A stretch of DNA of 46,027 nt. It comes from Opitutaceae bacterium. Lineage in GTDB: Bacteria; Verrucomicrobiota; Verrucomicrobiia; Opitutales; Opitutaceae. Under the pieces are notes generated by a model that ran no database searches, was not told where the DNA came from, and saw only the letters and a list, made by a program, of their open reading frames with translations. A program made the position numbers and the translations under genes. Location of the stretch: positions 1 through 46,027 of the forward strand of contig JAQUYL010000022.1 in assembly GCA_028691845.1 (NCBI GenBank), read 5' to 3'. This document shows positions 17,160 through 25,937 of the stretch, piece by piece (position 1 is the stretch's first letter; every line of letters starts with the position of its first letter).

Positions 17160-18797
17160 ATGCCACTGACCGCGTCCAAATCCACCCGTCTTCGCTCCCG
17201 CTTTAGCGGCGTGTATTTCGACGAGTCCGTTCCCGATTCCGCCTGGATCCGCGAAACCGGCACCCTGGCCCTGCCTGCCTTCGACGGGGTGTCCTCGCTG
17301 GCCATCGTCGGCGAACTGCTGCCGTCCACCCCCGGCGATGCGACAGCCGCTGTCGCCCCCGGCCTCGCGGTCGATTTCGACGGCCGCAAGGTCGCCGTCC
17401 TGCCTTCGGAGACCTCCGGCCCTTTCCGTCTCGAGTTCAAGCCCACCGCCCGCCCAAAGGGCACCGGCCACCGGCTCGCACTGCGGCTCACCGGCGTGGC
17501 CGGCAGCAACTTCCTCGCGTGGCTCGGCCGTCTCACGGCCGGCTGGCCGCTGCTCGGCGGCCTCCAGGCATGGCGCCGCCAGGCCCGCAACCGTCGGCTC
17601 CGCATTCAACGGATCGAGGCCGACGGCGAAGTGCTGTTTGATTTTTCCAACCGGGCGGCGCCCTGGAACTCCGCCTTCACTCGCCGCCGCCGCCGCGTCG
17701 GGCTCAACCTTGTCGGCTATTTCCGGGCCGATCTCGGCATCGGCGAGTCGGTGCGCTGTGCCGCACGTTCCGCCGACGCCGCCGGCCTGGCGGCCGCGCT
17801 CATCGATCTGAAGCTGCCCTGCAAAAACACGATGACCGACGGCACGTTCGCCGCGCGGCTGCAGACAGACAATCCGCATCCGGTCAGTGTATTTCACCTC
17901 GATCCGCCGCTGGCGCATGACCTCGACCACTACCACGGGGCCGGCTTCCGCCGCGGCAAATACAACATCGCCTACTGGGCCTGGGAACTCCCGGAATTCC
18001 CCGACGCCTGGGTGCACTGCGCGGGCTATTTCGACGAAGTGTGGGCGCCCTCCCGTTTTACGGCCGAGGCCATCGCCGAGAAGGTGCCGGTGCCGGTGCT
18101 CGCCATGCCACACTCGATCTCCTTCGAGCGACCGGCACGGGGCGACTACCGCAAGAAATTTGGCCTGCCCGCGGGCAAGTACTTGTTCCTTTTCGTCTAC
18201 GACCTCAACTCGTACTCCGAGCGGAAAAACCCGGAGGCGGTCATCGCGGCGTTCAGCCAGTCCGGTCTCGCGGGCGCCGGCGCTGCGCTTGTCATCAAGC
18301 TGCACAATGTCGCGGGCAACGAAGCGGACTTCCAGCGGCTGCGTGAAGTGGCGGCGGGGCTGCCGGACACGGTGTTGATCACCCAGACGCTTCCGCGCAG
18401 CGAAATCTACGAGCTGGAGTCGGCCTGCGATTGTTTCGTGTCCCTGCACCGATCGGAAGGCTTCGGCCTCGCCATCGCGGAAAGCATGTTTCTCGGCAAG
18501 CCGGTCATCTCCACGAACTGGTCGTCGACGGCCGAGTTTGTGCACGAGGGCAACGGCTGTCCGGTGCGCTGCCGCCTTGTCAAGCTGGACCGCCACCACG
18601 GCCCCTACGCCAAGGGCCAGTCCTGGGCGGAGCCCGACGTCGAGCATGCCGCGTGGTGGATGCGCCGGCTGCACCGCGACCGGGCGCTTTGCGCGTCGTT
18701 GGGCGCCGCCGCCCGGGCCACAATGGAGAAGTACTACGCCCCGGCCGTCATCGGCGAGCGCTACCGCCGCCGCCTCGAAGCCATCGCCGAGTGGTAG
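17160..18797 (+). CDS. GT4 glycosyltransferase with N-terminal beta-rich extension
   Basis: A 545-residue family-4 (GT-B) glycosyltransferase. The first 175 or so residues are an unusual beta-rich extension (for example FDGRKVAVLPSETSGPF and LRIQRIEADGEVLFDFS). The GT-B part starts at about residue 180 with RVGLNLVGYFRADLGIGES. YNIAYWAWELPEFPDAW and VWAPSRFTAEAI form the N-lobe. The C-lobe has FVYDLNSYSERKNPEAVI and the donor-binding E-x7-E in HRSEGFGLAIAESMFLGKP. The extension may bind the acceptor glycan or another chain. The gene stands alone, 219 bases after the GT-C-like gene and convergent with the next one. The ATG at 17160 is the first codon before the extension. Confidence 0.87.
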   Translation: MPLTASKSTRLRSRFSGVYFDESVPDSAWIRETGTLALPAFDGVSSLAIVGELLPSTPGDATAAVAPGLAVDFDGRKVAVLPSETSGPFRLEFKPTARPKGTGHRLALRLTGVAGSNFLAWLGRLTAGWPLLGGLQAWRRQARNRRLRIQRIEADGEVLFDFSNRAAPWNSAFTRRRRRVGLNLVGYFRADLGIGESVRCAARSADAAGLAAALIDLKLPCKNTMTDGTFAARLQTDNPHPVSVFHLDPPLAHDLDHYHGAGFRRGKYNIAYWAWELPEFPDAWVHCAGYFDEVWAPSRFTAEAIAEKVPVPVLAMPHSISFERPARGDYRKKFGLPAGKYLFLFVYDLNSYSERKNPEAVIAAFSQSGLAGAGAALVIKLHNVAGNEADFQRLREVAAGLPDTVLITQTLPRSEIYELESACDCFVSLHRSEGFGLAIAESMFLGKPVISTNWSSTAEFVHEGNGCPVRCRLVKLDRHHGPYAKGQSWAEPDVEHAAWWMRRLHRDRALCASLGAAARATMEKYYAPAVIGERYRRRLEAIAEW

Positions 18798-18862
18798 CAG
18801 AAACAGGTCGGAATTGCCGGAGGAGCGTCATCATCGCGCCCTCCCCTGTCGGGCGGCTGGAA

Positions 18863-20479
18863 TCAGGGGCCCGCGGGCGCCCGCTCCTTCAGCGTGATCA
18901 CCAGGTCGCGCAGGCTGAAGGTCAGCTGCCGCAGTTGTTCCTTGCCGCTGCCAGGAGGGACCGGCGGCTCCGAGGTCTCCAGCCGCCAGATCTGGTCGCC
19001 GGGCGGCAGGATAGTGGACACATTGACGGACTGCAGCTTGGTGCTGGTGCTCCCCTCCCACACCATACGGTCGCCCAACCATACCCGCACGTGGCGCACA
19101 TCGTTGCTGCGCAGACCGAACTTCACCTCCGCCGCGATCGCAAACGGCTGGGGATTCCGGATGGTGAATCCAGCCGAGCCCCGTGCCCACCGCCAGTATT
19201 CCCACAGAGAACGCTCCTGCTGATACCAGCCGGCATCAAAGATGGCCTCCACCGTGCGGCCGGATTTTTCAATCATGCCCAAGGCCCGGGGGCCTTCCAC
19301 CTGAAAACTGACTTGCGCCGGCGGCTTCAGGAGATCGGGAGAAACCACCACGCTCAGGTTGCCAAGCAGCAGCACCAGCCACCACCGGCGTCCCCGCGGC
19401 ACCAGAATATTGAAGGCGAGCAGCATGGGCAGCAGCACGCGCGAGGCGGCTCCCGGGTAGCCTTCCCACACGGCATCGCCCAGAAACATCATGAGCACCG
19501 CATAGCTCGCCCCCACCCGCCACCAGGCCTCGCGCCAACGGAGCCGCAGCGCGAAAAACAGGAATTGCACCGTGAGCGCCACCTGGGAGAGCAGGTTCCA
19601 TTTTGCCACCGAACCGAGCCCCTCCTGACCGAACTGGGCGGCCGCCGCCTGCCATTTCACGGCATAGGCATGGAATGGCAGGTCGAAGTTACGCTCGCCC
19701 ATCTCCGTGGCCATTCCCACTCTCATCGTCACAAACGCCAGCCACAGGCCCAGCGGCAGCACGACCACCATGACTTGAAGGCCGAATCGCAGCCAGGCGC
19801 GCCACGTATTCTCCCCGGGGAGAGCCAGGCCGCTTCCGGCAAGGATGTTGGTTTCCTTGCCCAGCCCGGAAACCCCCAGGATGGCGGCCGATAGCCAGGG
19901 TCGCCCCATTTCCGCGAGCGCGAGACCCGCTGCGATCAGCAGCAGGCTAGGACCGTCGACGAGCGCCCCGCGCACGCTGAAGCAAAGCCCGAAACTGAAC
20001 ATCACTCCCGCCCAGCGGAGAAAATTCTGCCAGCCGCCGCCCGGCGGGAACCACCGCAGCAGCAGCCACGCCAGCAGCAGCCACGCCGCCACATTTTGCA
20101 CAGCATAGACATGCAGCGCCCGCACCGGATCGCCTCCGCTCGCCAGCCAGGCCGTCCAGCAGAAGAGAATGCGACGGGCCCGGTAGGGCAATGAGTCCAC
20201 GGCTTGCGCCAGCTCCGGATCCGCCAAGTGCGGCCGCATGGCCATCTGGGCGTAATATTGCGCATCGTAGCCGTAGGAATCATCCAGAGCGTAATAATTG
20301 ATCGCCTTCAGTTCCGGCAGATATCGCCCGCTCTGCTTTTCACCGAACATGACGAAATACGTGAATCCCTTGCCTGGCAGATAACACTGGGCCACCACCC
20401 ACAGGAACGCCCCCACGCTGGCGGCGACGGCCAGCCAGCGCCAGAAGGGTGAGCGAAAAGACAAGGAGGTGATTTTCAA
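18863..20479 (-). CDS. Polytopic membrane protein, GT-C-like, with C-terminal beta domain
   Basis: A 538-residue inner-membrane protein with about nine hydrophobic helices. The first external loop has ALDDSYGYDAQYYAQMAMRP. The GYDxQYY pattern with nearby acidic residues is typical of a GT-C-like family tied to surface glycan formation. The last 120 or so residues form a soluble module from WYQQERSLWEYWRWARG to LRDLVITLKE. It parallels the C-terminus of the 14781-16940 protein in spacing and in landmarks such as W-R-W-A, N-P, V-W and a final L-x-F-x-L/V strand. It is transcribed alone on the minus strand. The substrate and exact role are unknown. Confidence 0.68.
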   Translation of the reverse strand: MKITSLSFRSPFWRWLAVAASVGAFLWVVAQCYLPGKGFTYFVMFGEKQSGRYLPELKAINYYALDDSYGYDAQYYAQMAMRPHLADPELAQAVDSLPYRARRILFCWTAWLASGGDPVRALHVYAVQNVAAWLLLAWLLLRWFPPGGGWQNFLRWAGVMFSFGLCFSVRGALVDGPSLLLIAAGLALAEMGRPWLSAAILGVSGLGKETNILAGSGLALPGENTWRAWLRFGLQVMVVVLPLGLWLAFVTMRVGMATEMGERNFDLPFHAYAVKWQAAAAQFGQEGLGSVAKWNLLSQVALTVQFLFFALRLRWREAWWRVGASYAVLMMFLGDAVWEGYPGAASRVLLPMLLAFNILVPRGRRWWLVLLLGNLSVVVSPDLLKPPAQVSFQVEGPRALGMIEKSGRTVEAIFDAGWYQQERSLWEYWRWARGSAGFTIRNPQPFAIAAEVKFGLRSNDVRHVRVWLGDRMVWEGSTSTKLQSVNVSTILPPGDQIWRLETSEPPVPPGSGKEQLRQLTFSLRDLVITLKERAPAGP

Positions 20480-20668
20480 TACGGCAGAGGCGAGGGACAG
20501 GACACCTGATTGGCGCCGTCGTTCAAGGATGGAATGCTCGGACGACCGGCCCCTGGCTGCGGTGCGCGCCGCAAGGCCCCGGCATGCTTGGCGCGGCGCG
20601 AGCGGGGTTTTTGATTTGTGTCGTCAGGAGGAAAACTGGCACGGTACCCCTCGCGACAACGCTTCAGC

Positions 20669-22210
20669 ATGGACCACCCAACGCCTGGGATGCCGGCTCC
20701 CTTTTTAGCCCGGCACTTTCGCTGGCTGTGTGCCCTCGGCCTCATGCTCTATGCTGCCTATTTGTTCTGCCATATCTCGCCCTATGCGAGCGGCTCCGAT
20801 GCGTCGGGCTATATCAACAGCGCCCGCCTGCTGGCTCGGGGCGAGTTCTTCGCGGCCATCCGTCCCCTGCCCGGTCAGGCCGGCGAGAATATTCCGCCCC
20901 AGTTCTATCAGCCCCTTGGCTTCAGGGTGCTTCCCCAAGGACGCGCAATGGTTCCCACCTATCCCGTCGGACTGCCCCTGCACCTGGCCGCGATGGCCGC
21001 CCTGGCTGGTCGGGACCTGGCCCCGATCTTCGTCAACATCGTGGCGGCGCTCGCCGCCGGCTGGCTGCTCTATGCCCTGGGTCGGCGGCAAGGTTTGCCG
21101 GCCGGCTGGGCTGCGGCCGGCACTCTCCTCCTGTGGCTCTGCCCTCTGTTCTGTTTCATGGCCTTTCAACCCATGAGCGACCTGCTGGCGACCACCTGGA
21201 CGCTGGCGGCGCTCTACGCGGCATTGCGCGCCGGCGATTCCCCGCCGGAAGGCGCAAAGGCGAACGAATGGCGCTGGGCACTTGCGGGCGGCGCATGCAC
21301 CGGCCTGGCCGTCCTGGTACGACCGACCAATATTCTGCTGGCCTTGCCGCTCGTTGTGGCGATGGGCTGGCGGCCGCGGCGCTATCTCTGGCTGGCGCTG
21401 GGCGGATTGCCTTTCGCGACCTTGCTCGGCTTCTACAATTACAAGCTCCACGGGCAGATCGTGACCACGGGTTACGGCGATGTAAGCAGTGCCTTCAGCG
21501 TGCGCTTCTTCCCGCATATTGCGGCGCATTTTGCCCGGTGGATTCCCGGGCTGCTTTCCCCCTTGGTGGTGGCGGCGCTGGCCGTGCCGTTCCTCCCCAG
21601 AGGCCGCAATCGCGACCTGGTGGTCCTGGCGGCCTGGCTGGCCCCGCTGATCGGGTTCTACTCCTTCTATTACCACTCCGGCGAAACCTGGTGGTACCTG
21701 CGCTTCATCCTCCCCGCCTTTCCCGTTCTGATCCTGGCAGCATTGCTGACGGCACATCATTTTCACGAGCGATGGAAGCCGCAGGCCCCCCGAGCTTGGT
21801 TGCCTCCCGCCCTCGCGCTGCTCTTGCTGGGATCGGCCCTGTCCTGGGAGATAGGCTGGTCGCGCCACTTTCACGTCGCCGACTTCATGAAGGGGGAAAG
21901 CATTTATCTGGCGGCGGCGCAGTGGATGCAGGCCCATGCCCCCGCCGATGCCGTGGTATTCTGCATGCAGGTTAGCGGCACGTTCTATTATTATACGGAT
22001 TTTATTGTGGCCCGATGGGATTCCCTCGACGGCGTCGATACCCGGCAATTGTTTCATTCCCTCGAAGGCCAGAAGGTGCCGGTCTTTGCCGTGCTCTTCC
22101 CGTTCGAACTGCAGGATGGCGCCCTGAAACGTCTCGGCGGCGAATGGAGGCAGCTCACGACGCTCCGCGCTGCAACCATCTGGCAACGCCTCCCCTCCCC
22201 CTGCCCTTGA
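20669..22210 (+). CDS. Polytopic membrane glycosyltransferase, GT39/PMT-like
   Basis: A 513-residue membrane protein with about ten helices. The first external loop, GSDASGYINSARLLARGEFF, has the acidic start and the SARLLA helix of ArnT/PMT-like GT-C enzymes. These transfer a sugar from a polyprenyl-phosphate carrier on the periplasmic side. VRPTNILLALPLVVAM and YYHSGETWWYLRFILPAFP are also typical of that group. The C-terminal 90 residues are soluble. The ATG at 20669 directly precedes the first helix; a GTG at 20618 in the same frame is possible, but neither has a convincing Shine-Dalgarno sequence. The stop overlaps the start of the next gene (TGATG), so translation of the GT4 is coupled to it. 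Confidence 0.75.
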   Translation: MDHPTPGMPAPFLARHFRWLCALGLMLYAAYLFCHISPYASGSDASGYINSARLLARGEFFAAIRPLPGQAGENIPPQFYQPLGFRVLPQGRAMVPTYPVGLPLHLAAMAALAGRDLAPIFVNIVAALAAGWLLYALGRRQGLPAGWAAAGTLLLWLCPLFCFMAFQPMSDLLATTWTLAALYAALRAGDSPPEGAKANEWRWALAGGACTGLAVLVRPTNILLALPLVVAMGWRPRRYLWLALGGLPFATLLGFYNYKLHGQIVTTGYGDVSSAFSVRFFPHIAAHFARWIPGLLSPLVVAALAVPFLPRGRNRDLVVLAAWLAPLIGFYSFYYHSGETWWYLRFILPAFPVLILAALLTAHHFHERWKPQAPRAWLPPALALLLLGSALSWEIGWSRHFHVADFMKGESIYLAAAQWMQAHAPADAVVFCMQVSGTFYYYTDFIVARWDSLDGVDTRQLFHSLEGQKVPVFAVLFPFELQDGALKRLGGEWRQLTTLRAATIWQRLPSPCP

Positions 22211-23415
22211 TGCTCCTCTACGACGCCACCCATACCAGCCACACCCTGGCGCAGACCGGCATCCAGCGCGTCGTGCGGTCCCTGCTGACCGTGCTGCCCT
22301 CCTTCCACGAAGTCGTCGAACCAATCTGCTATGATCACTTCCTCGGGGCTTGGCGCGCGCTCGAAGCCGACGAGCAGGCCGTGTTGCACCCGCCGCCGGG
22401 CCCGGTCGCGAAGCGGCGCGGCGCGCAATGGTCCTTGCAGAAACGTCTCTCCGGACGGACCCGCCGGTTGCTGGGCAGAATTCCGCCCGTGTTGTCCGGC
22501 GAAGCGCTGCTTTGTCCCGAATTGTTTTCGCCGGTGGTCGCCCAAAACCAGCCGGCCCTCTTTGCCCGCGTGTCGGGCCCGCGCGTCGCGGTGTTCCACG
22601 ACGCCATCGCCTTGAAATTTCCCGAGCTCACTCCGGCCAAGACCGTCGCGCGCTTTCCCGCCTACCTGCGCGAGTTGCTCCGGTTCGATGGCATCGCCGC
22701 AATTTCGGAGGATTCGGCCACCAGCCTGCGCGACTACTGGGCCTGGCTCGGCGAGCACGACGTGCCGCCAGTGCAGGCCATTCCCCTCGGCCTCGACGAA
22801 ATATGCCATTCAATGGATGATCCCTCCCATCCGCTGGAACCCGCCACCTGCGTCGTGCTGTCTGTCGGCAGCATCGAAGGCCGCAAGAACCACCTGGCGC
22901 TGCTGGAGGCCTGCGAGAGCTTGTGGCGCGAGGGCCAGAAGTTCGAATTGCACCTGATCGGCATGGCCCAGCCGGCCACCGCGGGCCTGGCGCTGGAAAA
23001 GCTGCGCGCCTTGCAGGCGGCCGGCCGCCCCCTGCGGTACGACGGTCCGCAATCCGAGCCGGCGCTGCATGCCGCCTATCGCGAGTGCGCCTTTACGGTT
23101 TACCCCTCGCTGATCGAGGGCTTCGGCCTGCCGGTGCTCGAAAGCCTGGCGCACGGCAAGCCCTGCGTATGCTCGGGCCGCGGAGCGCTCGGTGAGTCGT
23201 CGCACGGCGGAGGCTGCGTTGCGCTCGACTCGGTCGATGCGGCCAGCCTGGCGGCGGCCCTGAGGCGCCTGCTGCAAAATCCCGCCATGCGGCAAGAGTT
23301 GACGGCCGCAGCGCGGCGGCGGGTTTTCCGCACCTGGCGCGATTACGCCTCTGATCTGACCGCCTGGATGCGCCTCTTGAAGCGGCGTGGCAGACCGGCG
23401 GATCGCCATTCATAA
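22210..23415 (+). CDS. GT4 glycosyltransferase
   Basis: A 401-residue GT-B enzyme of family 4. The N-terminus, LLYDATHTSHTLAQTGIQRVVRSLL, is characteristic of a mannosyltransferase-like group with a TGIQRV motif. RVAVFHDAIALKFPELTP follows. The C-lobe has VLSVGSIEGRKNHLALLEA and the donor-site EGFGLPVLESLAHGKP. It overlaps the upstream membrane gene by one base, so the two probably act on the same glycan. It is a clear paralogue of the GT4 at 24891-25937, with the same block order, and the two flank the oxoamine synthase. The sugar specificity cannot be read from the sequence. Confidence 0.9.
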   Translation: MLLYDATHTSHTLAQTGIQRVVRSLLTVLPSFHEVVEPICYDHFLGAWRALEADEQAVLHPPPGPVAKRRGAQWSLQKRLSGRTRRLLGRIPPVLSGEALLCPELFSPVVAQNQPALFARVSGPRVAVFHDAIALKFPELTPAKTVARFPAYLRELLRFDGIAAISEDSATSLRDYWAWLGEHDVPPVQAIPLGLDEICHSMDDPSHPLEPATCVVLSVGSIEGRKNHLALLEACESLWREGQKFELHLIGMAQPATAGLALEKLRALQAAGRPLRYDGPQSEPALHAAYRECAFTVYPSLIEGFGLPVLESLAHGKPCVCSGRGALGESSHGGGCVALDSVDAASLAAALRRLLQNPAMRQELTAAARRRVFRTWRDYASDLTAWMRLLKRRGRPADRHS

Positions 23416-23519
23416 CTTATTAACAGACAGCGCTGTTGCAACGCCCGATCCGTCTATTGCTTGATGGGCCTTTGCGATTGCTAAGCAATGATTTCTCCCC
23501 TCTAGTCGGGGCCTTTCCC

Positions 23520-24716
23520 ATGGGACTTTCCATTCTGAGTAGAACGAAGAAGGCAATCGTCGAACGTTGCCACGACGACTATCCGACGAAGATGCGGCTC
23601 AAATACAAGCCGTTCTACAATTCAATGGAGGCGCAGAAGGGCGCTCATGTCCGCTTCAATGGGCGCGAACTAATCATGCTCTCGAGCAATGATTATCTCG
23701 GCCTGTCGTTTCATCCCAAGGTCATCGAGGCCTGCGGCCAGGCCGCCAAGACCTGGGGCGCGAGCACGACCGGTGCCAGGTCGGCCAACGGCTCCCGCGG
23801 CTACCACCTCGCACTTGAAGAGAAACTCGCCCATTTCCTCGGACGTGAGTCCTGCCACGTCAGCGTGGCCGGCTATATCTCCTGCCTGTCATCGGTTGCG
23901 GCCTTCGCCCAGAAGGGCGACGTGATCCTCGCCGACAAAAATATCCATTCCTGCCTGTGGGATGGCATCCGTCTCTCGATGGCCACGGTGGAGCGCTTCA
24001 CCCACAATAATCCCGAGGATCTCCGGCAGGTGCTGAAAAGTGTGCCACACCATACGCCGAAGATGCTGGTGATAGAGGGCGTCTATTCGATGGAAGGCCA
24101 CATATGCCGCCTGCCCGAGATCGCCCGGATCGCCGACGAAGCCGGCTGTTTCAGCGTAATCGACGATGCCCATGGTTTCGGAGTCCTCGGACGGCAGGGA
24201 CGCGGCACGGTCGACCATTTCCACCTCAACGACAAAATCGACCTCATCTGCGGCAGCATGTCCAAGTCGCTGGCAAGCACGGGCGGCTTCGTGGCCGGGA
24301 CCAAGGAGCTGATCGAGTATCTGCGCACGCACTCCCGACAGACCATTTTCAGCGCAGCCCTCAGCCCGAGCCAGGCTGGCGCCGCCTCCGCGGCGCTCGA
24401 CATCATGCAAACCGAACCGCAGCACTTGGAGCGGCTCTGGCGCAACACCCGCCGTTATCGCGAAATGCTGAAGGGCCTCGGACTGGATTTATGGGAGAGC
24501 GAGACGCCAGCCGTGCCCATTGTGTTGGGCTCGAAGGAGCTGGTTTACCGCTTCTGGCAGTCGCTTATTGAAAAAGGCGTGTTTACGATTCTTTCCATTT
24601 CGCCCGCTGTACCGCCTGGCAAGGATCTCATTCGTACCGCCGTGTCGGCCCTGCACACCGACGAGGATCTCGACCGGATCGGCGAAGCCATGGCCTACGC
24701 CGTGAAGAAGCTCTAG
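23520..24716 (+). CDS. Alpha-oxoamine synthase (serine palmitoyltransferase/BioF-like)
   Basis: A PLP enzyme of 398 residues that condenses an amino acid with an acyl thioester and releases CO2. It has SSNDYLGLSFHPKV, GASTTGARSANGSRGYHLALEEKLA, VIEGVYSMEGHICRLPEI, VIDDAHGFGVLGRQGRG and the PLP-lysine segment CGSMSKSLASTGGFVAG (Lys about residue 249). The family includes BioF (biotin), Kbl and serine palmitoyltransferase (sphingolipids), and sequence alone does not decide. No bio genes are nearby. The surroundings are glycosyltransferases and, 4 kb away, an ACP/KS cassette, which favours a lipid role such as a sphingoid base. An upstream start at 23436 exists, but the ATG at 23520 gives the normal family length. 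Confidence 0.85.
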   Translation: MGLSILSRTKKAIVERCHDDYPTKMRLKYKPFYNSMEAQKGAHVRFNGRELIMLSSNDYLGLSFHPKVIEACGQAAKTWGASTTGARSANGSRGYHLALEEKLAHFLGRESCHVSVAGYISCLSSVAAFAQKGDVILADKNIHSCLWDGIRLSMATVERFTHNNPEDLRQVLKSVPHHTPKMLVIEGVYSMEGHICRLPEIARIADEAGCFSVIDDAHGFGVLGRQGRGTVDHFHLNDKIDLICGSMSKSLASTGGFVAGTKELIEYLRTHSRQTIFSAALSPSQAGAASAALDIMQTEPQHLERLWRNTRRYREMLKGLGLDLWESETPAVPIVLGSKELVYRFWQSLIEKGVFTILSISPAVPPGKDLIRTAVSALHTDEDLDRIGEAMAYAVKKL

Positions 24717-24890
24717 TCCTGCTGCAATTACCCCGAACAGCTTCCCGTTTCGCCACGATACCAGGGAAGGTCCGCAGCAGTTCCCCTCTCATCGCGACGG
24801 GGGTGCGGGCAACCGTTCCCCATTCACAGCGGGACCCCTGGATCTCCCTGACTGTGGCTTGGCCGCCCCCCTGCCCCCGCGGATATTCCC

Positions 24891-25937
24891 TCAACGCAGA
24901 CTGCCCAGCAGGGTCCGTGCCGCGACCGACCAGGTGGGAAGAGGGCGGGAAGTCGCTTCTCTCCGCAAGCGGGTTTGCTCGGCCTCATCAGCCAGAATCC
25001 GGCGTAACTTATCCTTCCAGTCGGTCTCATCATTGACCGCGGCCAGCAGACACCCGCCCTCCTCCGCATTCTCGCGCAGCACGGGCAGGTCGCTGCCGAC
25101 ACAGGGCACGCCCGACCACAGCGACTCCAGCAACGGCAGTCCGCACCCCTCGGCGATCGTGGGGAAGACTGTGGCCCACGCCGCCGCATAAAGCCGGCGC
25201 AAAGCTGCATCTTTGATCGCGGAGTGATAGTAAAATCCGGACTGGCGCTTGGCCAGTGTCCGCATCCGGGCCTCGATGGGCTTGCCGAAGTGCGGGTTCA
25301 CCCGTCCAGCCACATGCAGATCAAACGCCAATCCCTCCCGCCAGAGCGCTTCGGCAACGTCGAGGAGGAAGGACTGGTTCTTGCGCGGTTCTATGATCCC
25401 GACGCACAGCAGGCTCGGAGGCAGCGACCTCAGGCTGGAGGTCCGCCGTGGTTCGCCGTCGAAATCCGCCCCCAGCCCGATCTCCTCAAGTTCGCCCCGC
25501 GGGGTCACTCCCTGCCAGCGCCAGAAGCCACGCAAGTCCTCCGCGCTCGCCGCCGACACCGCCCAAATGCGGTCGAACTGCGCGAGCAGCTTCATGTATT
25601 CCGGATGCCGCTGCACACTCTGCGGCCAGGTTATGTGCGGCAGTTTCAGAGGGATTGCATCGTGAAAAACCGCCGCCAACCGGCACGGAGGTCGGAGGAT
25701 GAACTGTCCCAGGCCGGGCCGCTCCGGATCGCTGAAAAGCTCCGCTGTCAACAACCAGTCGGCCCCATCCAAGGCAACCGGCTGGCGGCTGGCGGTGGAC
25801 CGCCACAGCCGGCGGTGGGCATCCCACGTCACCGGGATGACCGCCGAGCCCATTTCTTCGCGCAACCGGGAACTCACCCGGGTGAGTCCCGAGTGGGGTT
25901 CGGTCGCGCCGGACTTGGTCACGTCGAAATAGATCAT
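24891..25937 (-). CDS. GT4 glycosyltransferase
   Basis: A 348-residue GT-B glycosyltransferase, paralogous to the one at 22210-23415. IYFDVTKSGATEPHSGLTRV matches the TGIQRV-type start, and AAVFHDAIPLKLPHITWP matches the FHDAI block. LLCVGIIEPRKNQSFLLDVAEALWREG matches the C-lobe, followed by the donor site AEGCGLPLLESLWSGVPCVGSDLP. It is shorter than its paralogue in the N-lobe. The ATG at 25937 overlaps the stop of the upstream GT4 (ATGA, 25934-25937), so the two minus-strand genes form an operon. The open frame runs further upstream, but only as overlap with its neighbour. Confidence 0.88.
   Translation of the reverse strand: MIYFDVTKSGATEPHSGLTRVSSRLREEMGSAVIPVTWDAHRRLWRSTASRQPVALDGADWLLTAELFSDPERPGLGQFILRPPCRLAAVFHDAIPLKLPHITWPQSVQRHPEYMKLLAQFDRIWAVSAASAEDLRGFWRWQGVTPRGELEEIGLGADFDGEPRRTSSLRSLPPSLLCVGIIEPRKNQSFLLDVAEALWREGLAFDLHVAGRVNPHFGKPIEARMRTLAKRQSGFYYHSAIKDAALRRLYAAAWATVFPTIAEGCGLPLLESLWSGVPCVGSDLPVLRENAEEGGCLLAAVNDETDWKDKLRRILADEAEQTRLRREATSRPLPTWSVAARTLLGSLR

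Noticed and set aside
20705..22324. 539-residue minus-strand frame
   Set aside because: It is a shadow of the membrane transferase gene, with a composition rich in Arg, Gly and Gln and no domain.
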